Assembly (NCBI RefSeq): GCF_004795015.1
Contig: NZ_SSBI01000057.1
Location: forward strand, 1 to 53,781
Origin: Streptomyces sp. A1277
GTDB taxonomy: Bacteria > Actinomycetota > Actinomycetes > Streptomycetales > Streptomycetaceae
Length of the DNA: 53,781 nucleotides
Direction: 5' to 3'
A program made the translations under genes and the position numbers. Each line of letters opens with the position of its first letter. Positions within the stretch are counted from its first letter, which is position 1. The notes below the pieces were generated by a model that ran no database searches, had not been told where the DNA came from, and was given only the letters and a program-made list of their open reading frames with translations. Below are positions 10,301-18,512 of the stretch, piece by piece.

Positions 10301-10695
10301 CGCTCGACCGGCTCCCCCTCACCCCGAACGGGAAGATCGACAAGCGCGCCCTGCCCGAGCCGGCCGCCGTCGTCTCCGCCGGAGGCCGGGCGCCGCGTAC
10401 CTCGCTCGAAGAGACGCTGGTCGGCCTCTTCACCCGCACGCTGGGTGCGGGTGAGGCGCTGAGCATCGATGACGACTTCTTCCACCACGGCGGCCACTCG
10501 CTCCTGGGCGCCCGCCTCACCAACCACATCGCCGTCGCCCTCGACGTCCGGCTCACCGTCCGGGACGTCTTCGAGCACCCGACGCCCGCCCGGCTCGCCG
10601 AGCACATCACCGCGCTGAAGTCCGCACCGGCCGCCAAGAAGAAGGCCCGGCCCGCCCTCCGCCGTCGTACCGAGACAGAACGGATCAGCTCATGA
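4309..10695 (+). CDS. NRPS-1, two modules (C-A-T-C-A-T)
   Basis: The product has 2128 residues. The ATG at 4309 follows an AGGAG site; the frame stays open upstream but is not coding-like. Domains: C1 about 15-440 (HHLLVDG at 147), A1 482-965 (TSGSTGRPKG near 630, core Lys 959), T1 with Ser 1013 in GGHSLL, C2 from 1073 (HHIATDG at 1199), A2 from 1534, T2 with Ser 2064. C1 resembles the EntF/DhbF C domain, which accepts an acyl or aryl group from a separate carrier. Both A domains give the same specificity residues by my hand alignment to GrsA: D-A-L-Q-Y-G-G-G-F plus Lys. I cannot assign this code to an amino acid. Because the A cores are identical, both modules should add the same residue. 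The stop overlaps the start of the type II thioesterase gene by 4 bp (ATGA). There is no epimerase or terminal thioesterase, so the chain must pass to another protein. Confidence 0.95.
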   Translation: MPSDATVAPAPAAFRLPLSEAQRDIWTAHTLDPTGLKYNVAECRDILGPVDPELMAAAWRRLVEEADVMRTRCFEDDGETVWQLIDAEPGARQLPFTDVSAEDDPERAAWALVDEAVGTAFDLTRESPVRCALIKLADDRYFYFYGFHHLLVDGVSVSMLLKRLVELYETAVAGESWGDAPFGRLADLHAEDAAWRSSEGAAAERTAWRAHLAGAPETPHSLVRGNGRAVPSRGALPFSRRTILVPAADADRLRAVARAERVSWPVLVVALFTVYLHRVTAQDELMLALPVTGRTTKAARSTPGMTSNVVPLRLRVGAGETLHTLVRAVSAEVKHGLRHQLTRYEDLRRDAGALTGARRLTGPVLNIMGFNAGMTVCGNPTINHNVSNGPVDDLSVAVYDLGAADGLRIDFDTPVEGVDADAIAAHQDRFAAFLTAALAPADEQGEPADRRVAELEVLSADERELLLGAWAGTVVERDDVSLVERFEEQVARSPEAVALIDGERRYTYAELNATANRWARLLRSRGLRRGDLAGVLLERNASFAAAVIAVVKAGAGYTLLDPDFPDERLRGAADDAGIALLLTDDALGQRLEGPWTVVSCSSGAPADESDADSNLGLPLVGDDVACVMFTSGSTGRPKGILSSHRNLVSTVTAQTYGQFGPGETFLQCSPVSWDAFSLEFWGALLHGATTVLQPGQKPEPALITELSQQHRVTMLQLSASLFNYLTDEHPDAFTTVTTAYTGGETASPTHIHQLHQTSPHTTVINGYGPAESMGFTTTHTITPTPQPHTTIPIGSPLTNKAAYILDTTLQPTPPGTTGHLYLTGHGLAHGYLNRPDLTATHFIPNPYGPPGTRLYHTGDLAHFDQHGHLHYDGRADTQLKIRGFRIEPNEVETALLTHPHITQATITTHHDELSAYVVIDTGTVTVEDIRRHLTDRLPDHMVPAHLTPLDRLPLTPNGKIDKRALPEPAAAVSAARAPQTPLEEVTVALFGRVLGTSDPVGVDDSFFAHGGHSLLAARLTNHIADVLGLRLTIRDVFQHPTPARLAQHISTLKGRPALPPLVAGAWTGEDNAPVSFAQRRLWLLAELDGGSAAYNVPMAVRLAGPLDVDALETALNDVVERHAPLRTVFATVDGEPRQHVLPAARARVAIERRMVTADALDEAMTGAARHVFDLGSERPLRASLFEVSDGSWVFFLLLHHIATDGRSTGVFFDDLSRAYEARIAGAEGQVLEPLPVQYADYAVWQQRVLGAADDADSVLAQELAFWHKTLERLPEEHALNLDRPRPARASHRGGQIGVELGQGLFEQVSALARAEGCTPFMVVHAALAAALTRLGAGTDLAIGSPVAGRTDEALRDLVGFFVNTLVLRTHTDGNPTFRELLEHVRTTDLDAFAHQDAPFDLVLDTLNPTRTLSRHPLFQICLTLDAGETPVLNLGDARATGIPEVTSGAAKFDLEFLLRSDDGQGLRGTVLFAEDLFDRSTVQRMVAVLGKVLRQALADPELRLGELDVLSDTERELLLGPWAGSVADIGDASLVERFEEQVARSPEAVALIDGERRYTYAELNATANRWARHLRARGLGRGDLAGILLERDVSFAAALIAVLKTGAAHVLLDPDFPDERLHSAAGEAGISHLVTRPGLADRLEGAWSTCVEGPDEVSAYAPDNLGLPIEGNDVACVMFTSGSTGRPKGILSSHRNLVSTVTAQTYGQFGPGETFLQCSPVSWDAFSLEFWGALLHGATTVLQPGQKPEPALITELSQQHRVTMLQLSASLFNYLTDEHPDAFTTVTTAYTGGETASPTHIHQLHQTSPHTTVINGYGPAESMGFTTTHTITPTPQPHTTIPIGSPLTNKAAYILDTTLQPTPPGTTGHLYLTGHGLAHGYLNRPDLTATHFIPNPYGPPGTRLYHTGDLAHFDQHGHLHYDGRADTQLKIRGFRIEPNEVETALLTHPHITQAVVTTHRDQLSAHVVASTDTLAMEDVRRHLTARLPEHLVPTYLTPLDRLPLTPNGKIDKRALPEPAAVVSAGGRAPRTSLEETLVGLFTRTLGAGEALSIDDDFFHHGGHSLLGARLTNHIAVALDVRLTVRDVFEHPTPARLAEHITALKSAPAAKKKARPALRRRTETERISS
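6173..7020 (+). repeat. 848-bp duplicated adenylation core, copy 1
   Basis: From ACGATGTG at 6173 to CACCCAGGCC ending at 7020 I find no base different from 9323-10170, at an offset of 3150 bp. The block covers A-domain motifs A3 to about A8, which include all specificity residues except the final Lys. Sequence just outside on both sides is diverged. Inside, the top strand is strongly C-rich and uses CAA and AAA codons that are rare in the flanks. Confidence 0.9.
9323..10170 (+). repeat. 848-bp duplicated adenylation core, copy 2
   Basis: This is the second copy of the block at 6173-7020, in module 2 of NRPS-1. A shorter near-identical stretch lies at the start of each A domain (about 5752-5865 and 8908-9021), with diverged sequence between it and the main block. 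Conversion tracts therefore appear patchy rather than a single whole-domain duplication. Confidence 0.9.
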
Positions 10696-11480
10696 CCACC
10701 TCTGCGGCCCCCGCCCCCGAAGACGTCGTCTGGGACCTTCCCGGTGACGCCCCGCACCGCCTGTCGCTGCTGGTGCTGCCGCACGCCGGGGGCAACGCCC
10801 ACGCCTACGGCGGCTGGCGCCAGCACCTGCCGGCCGATGTGCGGCTGCTGATCGGCCAGTACCCGGGGCGCGGCGCCCGCTACTGCGAGGACCTGCCCGA
10901 ATCCGTGGACGACCTGGCGCAGCCCGTGGTGGAGTCGCTGCCGGCCGACACCGGTGAGCTGGTGGTGTTCGGGCACAGCATGGGGTCCCTGGTCGCCTTC
11001 GAGGTGGCCCGTGCGCTGCGGGCCGCCGGCCGTACGCCGCGCGGGCTGATCGCCTCCGCGTGCCGAGCGCCGGTGCTGCCCAACCAGTGCCCGGTGCACC
11101 CGGAGCGGCTGGACGACGACCAGTTGGTCGCCGCCATCAAGGAGCGCGGCGGCACGGACGACGGCATCCTGGACGACCCGGAGCTGCGGGAGATCGTGCT
11201 GCCGTCCATCCGGGCGGACTTCGCGATCGACGACGCCTACCGGTGCACCGCGCCGGACGCCCGGCTGGACTGCCCGGTCACCGTGTTCGGCGGGGCCGCC
11301 GACACGATCGTCCCGGCGGACATGCTCGCCGGCTGGTCGCAGGTGACCGGCGACGAGGTGGTGCCGCAGGTGCTGCCCGGCGACCACTTCTACTTCCAGC
11401 AGGACCTGCCGGGCTTCTTCGCCCGTCTGAACCCGGTTCTCGACGCCCTTCGCGAGTCCGCCGCCCCTGCCTCCGCGTAA
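10692..11480 (+). CDS. type II (editing) thioesterase
   Basis: The product is a 262-residue alpha/beta hydrolase of the RifR/GrsT family. It shows the N-terminal oxyanion segment LPHAGGNAHAYGGW (about 28-41), the nucleophile motif GHSMGS (Ser near 97), an Asp in TVFGGAADTIVP (near 202) and the catalytic His in PGDHFYFQQDLPGF (near 235). Length is normal for the family. Such enzymes remove wrong or stalled acyl groups from carrier domains. The ATG overlaps the NRPS-1 stop (ATGA), so the two are translationally coupled. It is separate from the TE domain at the end of NRPS-3, which should release the product. Confidence 0.93.
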   Translation: MTTSAAPAPEDVVWDLPGDAPHRLSLLVLPHAGGNAHAYGGWRQHLPADVRLLIGQYPGRGARYCEDLPESVDDLAQPVVESLPADTGELVVFGHSMGSLVAFEVARALRAAGRTPRGLIASACRAPVLPNQCPVHPERLDDDQLVAAIKERGGTDDGILDDPELREIVLPSIRADFAIDDAYRCTAPDARLDCPVTVFGGAADTIVPADMLAGWSQVTGDEVVPQVLPGDHFYFQQDLPGFFARLNPVLDALRESAAPASA

Positions 11481-11521
11481 CCACGCCCGCCGATCTTCAC
11501 TCAAGGAACGAGGAACCCATC

Positions 11522-12556
11522 GTGACCGCTCTCGCCCAGCCGCCCGCCACCACCGGTATCGCCCCCGTCCGGGAGCCCGGCAAGCCGGCGATCGTCCACA
11601 CGCCGGAGTTCGCCACCATGGCGGAGGCCGCCGCCTGGCTGACCGCCCAGCGGCCCGCGATCCAGGCGGAACTGCACCGGTCCGGTGCGGTCATGCTGCG
11701 CGGCCTGCCGGTGGCGGACGCGGCGGCGTTCGCATCGGCGCGTGACGCGCTCATCGCGGAGCGGGCCGGCTACAAGGAGAAGGCGACCCCGCGCACCGAC
11801 TTCGGGGAGGGGGTGTTCTCCTCCACCGACCTGCCGGCCGTCCAGCCGATCCGGCTGCACAACGAGAACAGCTACACGCTGGACTTCCCCGGCGTTCTGC
11901 TCTTCGGCTGCGTGACCGCCCCCGAGACGGGGGGCGCCACGACCGTCGGCGACATGCGCGCGGCCCTGGCCAAGCTGCCACCGGAGCTGACCGCGCGGTT
12001 CGCGGAGGCGGGCTGGCTGCTGGTGCGCAACTACTCCGACCTGGCGGGCATGCCGTGGCGCAAGGCGTTCTCCTCGGACCGGCCGGAGGGCGCCGAGGAG
12101 TACTGCGACGCCCACGCCATCGGCTACGAGTGGCTGGACGAGGACACGCTGCGTACCCGGCAGCGCCGTTCGGCGATCATCACGCACCCGGTGACCGGTG
12201 AGCGGGTCTGGTTCAACCACTTCGCCTTCTGGAACGCCCGCACCCTCGACGAGGACGTCCGCGAGGTGCTGGTCGACACCTTCGGTGCGGACGGGCTGCC
12301 GTTCAACACCTACCTGGGGGACGGCAGCGCCCTCACCGACGCCGAGGTGGACGCCGTCAACGAGGTGTACCAGGCGGTGACCGTACGGGAGAGCTGGCAG
12401 GCCGGTGACCTGATGCTGGTCGACAACATCCTCTGCGCACACGGCCGCGAGGCGTTCACCGGCGACCGGAAGATCCTCGTCGCCATGGGCGAGCCGGTGC
12501 CGCTTTCGGACTGCTCCCCGGCCTCCGCCCCCTCCACCACCCTGTACGGAAAGTGA
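11522..12556 (+). CDS. TauD/TfdA-family Fe(II)/2-oxoglutarate dioxygenase, SyrP-like
   Basis: The product has 344 residues. The iron-binding HxE is in RLHNENSYT (near residue 119) and the distal His is probably in AHGREAF (near 310), followed by an Arg-containing segment for 2-oxoglutarate. The fold and the LHNE motif match TauD-like enzymes that hydroxylate an amino acid, often while it is bound to a carrier domain, such as SyrP (Asp) and the kutzneride enzymes KtzO/KtzP (Glu). The GTG start at 11522 follows an AGGAAC-type site. The gene lies directly before the free-standing A-T protein with a Gln-like code, separated by 8 bp or overlapping it, depending on the start chosen. The simplest reading is beta-hydroxylation of the residue held on that A-T protein. 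Substrate and position are inferred. Confidence 0.88.
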   Translation: MTALAQPPATTGIAPVREPGKPAIVHTPEFATMAEAAAWLTAQRPAIQAELHRSGAVMLRGLPVADAAAFASARDALIAERAGYKEKATPRTDFGEGVFSSTDLPAVQPIRLHNENSYTLDFPGVLLFGCVTAPETGGATTVGDMRAALAKLPPELTARFAEAGWLLVRNYSDLAGMPWRKAFSSDRPEGAEEYCDAHAIGYEWLDEDTLRTRQRRSAIITHPVTGERVWFNHFAFWNARTLDEDVREVLVDTFGADGLPFNTYLGDGSALTDAEVDAVNEVYQAVTVRESWQAGDLMLVDNILCAHGREAFTGDRKILVAMGEPVPLSDCSPASAPSTTLYGK

Positions 12557-12564
12557 GCCCCGCC

Positions 12565-14418
<1,854 letters not shown>

Positions 14419-14516
14419 GCCCCGGCTCGGCCCCGTCACCGGCCCGCTCCCCCGGCTCCGCCCCCTCACCGGCCCGTTCTCCCGCCCGCCCCCGTCTTCC
14501 CCGAGGAGCAGCAACC

Positions 14517-17500
14517 GTGATCCCCCTCTCGTACGCGCAGCACCGGCTGTGGTTCCTGAACCGCCTCGAAGGCGCCTCGGCCGCCTACAACGCGCCCGTC
14601 GTGATGCGGCTGGAGGCGACGCCCGACCGGCGGGCCCTGGAGGCGGCGGTGCGTGACGTGGTGGATCGCCACGAGGTGCTCCGCACGGTCTACCGGGCCG
14701 AGGACGGGGAGCCGTACCAGCACATCGTCGGCGATCCCGACGTGCGGCTGGAGACCGAGGAGTGCGCCCCCGGCGACGAGGTGGACGCGCGGGTCACCGC
14801 CTTCGTGCGCCTCCCCTTCGACGTCACCCGCGACCTGCCGCTGCGGGCCAGGTTGTTCACCGTGCACGACGGGACCGCGGTCCTGGTCCTGCTCGTGCAC
14901 CACATCGCCACCGACGGCTGGTCCGTCGGCTGCCTGCTCACCGACCTCGACCGGGCCTACCGGGCCCGGTGCGAGGGCCGCGCCCCCGGATGGGATCCAC
15001 TGCCCGTCCAGTACGCGGACTACGCCCTGTGGCAGCGGGACATGCTCGGAGACCCCGGCGATCCCGACAGCACGGCCCATGAGCAGCTCGCCCACTGGCG
15101 GGCGGCGCTGGACGGCGTACCGGCCGCGACCCGGCTGCCCGCCGACCGCCCGCGACCCGCCGAGCCCAGCCACCGGGGGGCCCTGGTCACCGCCCGCCTC
15201 GGTGCCGCCGCCCACAAGGCGCTCGCCGGCACCGCACGCGCCCACCGCGCGACGTTCTTCATGACCGCCCGGGCCGCCCTGTGCGTCGCCCTGCGGGCGG
15301 CCGGGGCGCAGGCGGACGTGGTGGTGGGGACGCCGGTCGCGGGCCGGCCCGAGGAGGATCTGCACGACCTCGTCGGATTCTTCGTCAACTCCCTCCCGTT
15401 GCGCGCCGATCTGTCCGCCGACCCGGACCTCGGCACGCTGCTCGACCAGGTCCGCGAAGGGGACCTGGCCGCCATGGCCCACGAGGACCTGCCGTTCGAC
15501 CTGCTGGTCGAGGACCTCGACCCGGAACGGTCGCTCGGCCTGCACCCCTTCTTCCAGGTGATGCTGACCACGCAGACCGCGCAGGACACCACCTGCCGTC
15601 TCGGCGCCGTGTCCGGCACCCTCGACGCCGCGGACCTGGCCACCGCCAAGTTCGACCTCAGCTTCAACTGTGCCGAGACGTACCGCCCCGACGGCGAACC
15701 CGACGGGGTACTGCTCGGCCTCCAGTACGCGACCGACCGCTACGACGAGGAGACCGCGCACCTGCTCCTCGCCCTGTTCCGACGTGCGCTGACCGCCTAC
15801 GCCGAGCAGCCGGCCGGCACACCGCTGAGCCGGACCGGCCTGCTCTCCGCGTCGGAGCGCGAGGCGATCGACCGCCGTCACGAGGCCCTGACCCGGGCCG
15901 AGCAGCGGAACGCCGCCACCCCCGGCGAGCCGCGCGACGGCGACACCCCGCCCACCCGCTCCGCGGCCGACCCCCGCGAGGAGATCCTTCGCGGCCTGTT
16001 CGCGGAGGTGCTGGGCCGCGACGAGGTGGGGCCGGGCGACAGCTTCTTCAAGCTGGGCGGGCACTCCCTGCTCGCCGGGAAGCTCACCAACCGCATCCGC
16101 AAGGCGCTGGGCGTCCAGGCCGCCATCCGCGACGTCTTCCTGGCGCCCACCCCGGCCCGGCTGCTGCGCCGGCTGGACGAGCAGGGCGACGGGCGCGTAC
16201 GTCCGCCTCTGCGGCCGGTGCCCGCCGCCCTGCGGCCGGCGCGTCTTCCGCTGTCCGCCGCGCAGCAACGGCTGTGGTTCGTCGGCCAGCTGGAGGGCCC
16301 CAGCGCCACCTACAACATCCCGGTGGTGACCCGGCTGCGCCGCCCGGTCGGCCGGGCCGCCTTCGCCGCCGCCCTCGCCGACGTCGTACGCCGGCACGAG
16401 GTGCTGCGTACGGTGCACAGGTCGGCGGGCGGCGAGCCGTACCAGGAGGTGCTGGAGCACGCCGAGCCGGTGCTCGACGTGGTGCGGACGGACGGGCCGG
16501 ACGAGCTGCGCGCCGCCGTGGACGCCGCGGCCGGTCATGTCTTCGACCTCGCCGCCGAGATCCCCTTCCGGGCCTGGCTCCTGGAGGACTCCGGCGGGGA
16601 CCAGGTGATGGTCCTGCTGGTGCACCACATCGCCGGTGACGGCTGGTCCACCGGCTGCCTCCTCGCCGATCTCGCCGCCGCCTACGCGGCCCGCGCCGAG
16701 GGGCGCGTACCGGGGTGGCAGCCGCTTCCCGTCCAGTACGCCGACTACACGCTCTGGCAGCACGAGCTGCTGGACGGTGAGCACGGCGTCGCCGCCGAGC
16801 AGCTCGCGTACTGGCGCACCGCGCTCGACGGGATGCCTCCGCTGCTCGCACTGCCCACCGACCGGCCCCGCGGGCCCGAACCGGACGGCGGGGGCGCGCT
16901 CGCCCCGTTCGAGGTGAGCGCCGCGACCCACCGGGCGCTGCTGCGGTGTGCGCGGGGCAGCGGCGTCACCCTGTTCATGGTGGTGCAGGCCGCGCTCGCC
17001 GCCCTCCTCACCCGGCACGGGGCGGGCGAGGACCTGGCGATCGGCACCACGGTCGCCGGCCGGGCCGACGAGGCGCTGCACCCGCTCGTCGGGTTCTTCG
17101 TCAACACGCTGGTGCTGCGCACCGACACCTCCGGCGATCCCGCCTTCACCGAGCTGGTGCGCCGGGTCCGCGACACGGGACTGGCCGCCTACAGCCACCA
17201 GGACCTGCCGTTCGACCGGCTGGTCGAGCATCTGAGCCCGCACCGCTCGACCGCGCACGCGCCGCTCGTGCAGGTGATGCTCCAGGTGCACGCGGCAGGC
17301 GCGGGCGATGCCTCCGCCGCCCCGTCGGCGCTGGACGGCGAACCGCTCGCGTTCCGGGGCGCCGGCGCCAAGTCCGATCTCACCTTCGCGCTCACCGAGA
17401 CGGTCGGCCCGGACGGGAAGCCGACCGGCCTGCGGGGTGTCCTGGAGTACGCCACCGCGCTGTACGACGCGGACACCGCCCGCCTGCTGACCCGGCGCCT

Positions 17501-18344
17501 CGCCGAAACCCTCGACGCGTTCGCCGCCGACCCGGCAGCCCCGCTCTCCGCCCTGCCGTACGGGCCGTCCGCGCCCGGGGACGGCGGCAGGGAGGTCGTC
17601 CTCGACGCGCGGGGGCGCCGTGCTCCCGTCCGCGTACCGGGCGAGGTGCACGAGCCGGCCCCCGGCGGCGGGCTGCGGGCCACCGGGCGGCGCGCCTACC
17701 GGGGCGCGGACGGTGTGCTGCGGCCCGTGGCCGTGCACACCGTGGGCGGCTACCCGGTCGAGCCCGGCCAGGTGGAGGGCGTCCTGACCCGGCATCCGGC
17801 GGTGACCGGTGTGCGCGTCCTCGTCCGCGACGGGCGGCTCCTCGCGCTCGTCACCTGCGCCCCGGGCACGCCGCCCGCCGAGAGCGCGCTGCGCGCCTGG
17901 GCTGCCGAGCGGCTGCCCGAGTACCTGGCGCCGGCCCGGGTGGTGCGGACGGCCTGGCTGCCCGCGCCCGGCGAGGACCCGGCCGTCCTTCCGGAGGAGG
18001 AGCACACGCCCGTGCCGGGTACGGGTACCGATGCGCGGCTGCTGGGCCTGTTCCGCGATGTGCTGGGCGGCCGGGACATCGGGGCGGACGACAACTTCTT
18101 CAAGTCCGGGGGCCACTCGCTGCTGGCGGTGCGTCTGCTGAACCGCATCCGCAGCGAGTTCGGCCAGGACCTCACCCTGCGCGACGTGTTCCGCAACCCG
18201 ACGGCGGCCACCCTCTCGCAGCGCCTCGCCGGGGCCGTCGCCGACGGGATCGAGCCGGAGGACGCCGGACCGGCCCCGGCGGACCGCCGCGCGGCCGCAC
18301 CGGCTCTGCGCCGCCGCACCCGGGCGGGCGCCCGCCGGGGCTGA
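14517..18344 (+). CDS. NRPS-2, C-T-C-(A remnant)-T, no functional adenylation domain
   Basis: The product has 1275 residues. The GTG start at 14517 follows GAGGAG, and the protein opens directly with the C1 motif of a condensation domain (YAQHRLW). Domains: C1 about 3-440 (HHIATDG at 128), T1 with Ser 517 in GGHSLL, C2 from about 575 (HHIAGDG at 703), then at about 1020-1160 a piece resembling only the small C-terminal subdomain of an A domain, then T2 with Ser 1201. The first C is joined straight to a carrier with no A between. The second has lost the whole ATP-binding core and the final catalytic Lys. Both carriers must be loaded from outside, with the A-T protein upstream and the N-terminal A of NRPS-3 as local candidates. 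The 98 bases before the start hold no gene. Confidence 0.93.
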   Translation: MIPLSYAQHRLWFLNRLEGASAAYNAPVVMRLEATPDRRALEAAVRDVVDRHEVLRTVYRAEDGEPYQHIVGDPDVRLETEECAPGDEVDARVTAFVRLPFDVTRDLPLRARLFTVHDGTAVLVLLVHHIATDGWSVGCLLTDLDRAYRARCEGRAPGWDPLPVQYADYALWQRDMLGDPGDPDSTAHEQLAHWRAALDGVPAATRLPADRPRPAEPSHRGALVTARLGAAAHKALAGTARAHRATFFMTARAALCVALRAAGAQADVVVGTPVAGRPEEDLHDLVGFFVNSLPLRADLSADPDLGTLLDQVREGDLAAMAHEDLPFDLLVEDLDPERSLGLHPFFQVMLTTQTAQDTTCRLGAVSGTLDAADLATAKFDLSFNCAETYRPDGEPDGVLLGLQYATDRYDEETAHLLLALFRRALTAYAEQPAGTPLSRTGLLSASEREAIDRRHEALTRAEQRNAATPGEPRDGDTPPTRSAADPREEILRGLFAEVLGRDEVGPGDSFFKLGGHSLLAGKLTNRIRKALGVQAAIRDVFLAPTPARLLRRLDEQGDGRVRPPLRPVPAALRPARLPLSAAQQRLWFVGQLEGPSATYNIPVVTRLRRPVGRAAFAAALADVVRRHEVLRTVHRSAGGEPYQEVLEHAEPVLDVVRTDGPDELRAAVDAAAGHVFDLAAEIPFRAWLLEDSGGDQVMVLLVHHIAGDGWSTGCLLADLAAAYAARAEGRVPGWQPLPVQYADYTLWQHELLDGEHGVAAEQLAYWRTALDGMPPLLALPTDRPRGPEPDGGGALAPFEVSAATHRALLRCARGSGVTLFMVVQAALAALLTRHGAGEDLAIGTTVAGRADEALHPLVGFFVNTLVLRTDTSGDPAFTELVRRVRDTGLAAYSHQDLPFDRLVEHLSPHRSTAHAPLVQVMLQVHAAGAGDASAAPSALDGEPLAFRGAGAKSDLTFALTETVGPDGKPTGLRGVLEYATALYDADTARLLTRRLAETLDAFAADPAAPLSALPYGPSAPGDGGREVVLDARGRRAPVRVPGEVHEPAPGGGLRATGRRAYRGADGVLRPVAVHTVGGYPVEPGQVEGVLTRHPAVTGVRVLVRDGRLLALVTCAPGTPPAESALRAWAAERLPEYLAPARVVRTAWLPAPGEDPAVLPEEEHTPVPGTGTDARLLGLFRDVLGGRDIGADDNFFKSGGHSLLAVRLLNRIRSEFGQDLTLRDVFRNPTAATLSQRLAGAVADGIEPEDAGPAPADRRAAAPALRRRTRAGARRG
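17575..18010 (+). other. degenerate adenylation C-terminal subdomain inside NRPS-2
   Basis: Residues about 1020-1165 of NRPS-2 align by eye with the end of an A domain: AYRGADGVLRPV matches the YRTGDLVRW region, GGYPVEPGQVEGVLTRHPAV matches the GFRIEPGEVE region, and LPEYLAPARVV matches LPxYMVPA. The motif that should carry the catalytic Lys (PxxxNGKxDRxAL) reads as LPAPGEDPAVLPEEEH, with no Lys. None of motifs A1-A6 is present before it. I read it as a deletion remnant kept as a spacer. Confidence 0.75.
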
Positions 18345-18424
18345 CGGGGTGGGCGGGGGCGGGGAGCGGCAGCTGCGCGCCCCCGCTTTCTGCCGCTCGG
18401 AGCTGCCGGGCCGACTGCCGTGGG

Positions 18425-18493
18425 GGGACGTCCCGGGCCCCTAGCGTGAAGGCACGGAGGCGAGAGGAACCGTTCGCCCCGGTCTCTCGCCTC
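18425..18493 (+). promoter_or_regulatory. palindrome and leader hairpin upstream of NRPS-3
   Basis: A perfect 10-bp palindrome GGGACGTCCC lies at 18425-18434. A perfect 10-bp stem follows, with GAGGCGAGAG at 18457-18466 pairing with CTCTCGCCTC at 18484-18493 across a 17-nt loop. The NRPS-3 start is 19 bp further on. TAGCGT at about 18442 could be a -10 element. The 168-bp gap is the largest between assembly-line genes, so a separate promoter here is plausible. Confidence 0.4.
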
Positions 18494-18512
18494 GACAGAA
18501 GGAAAGCCCAGG

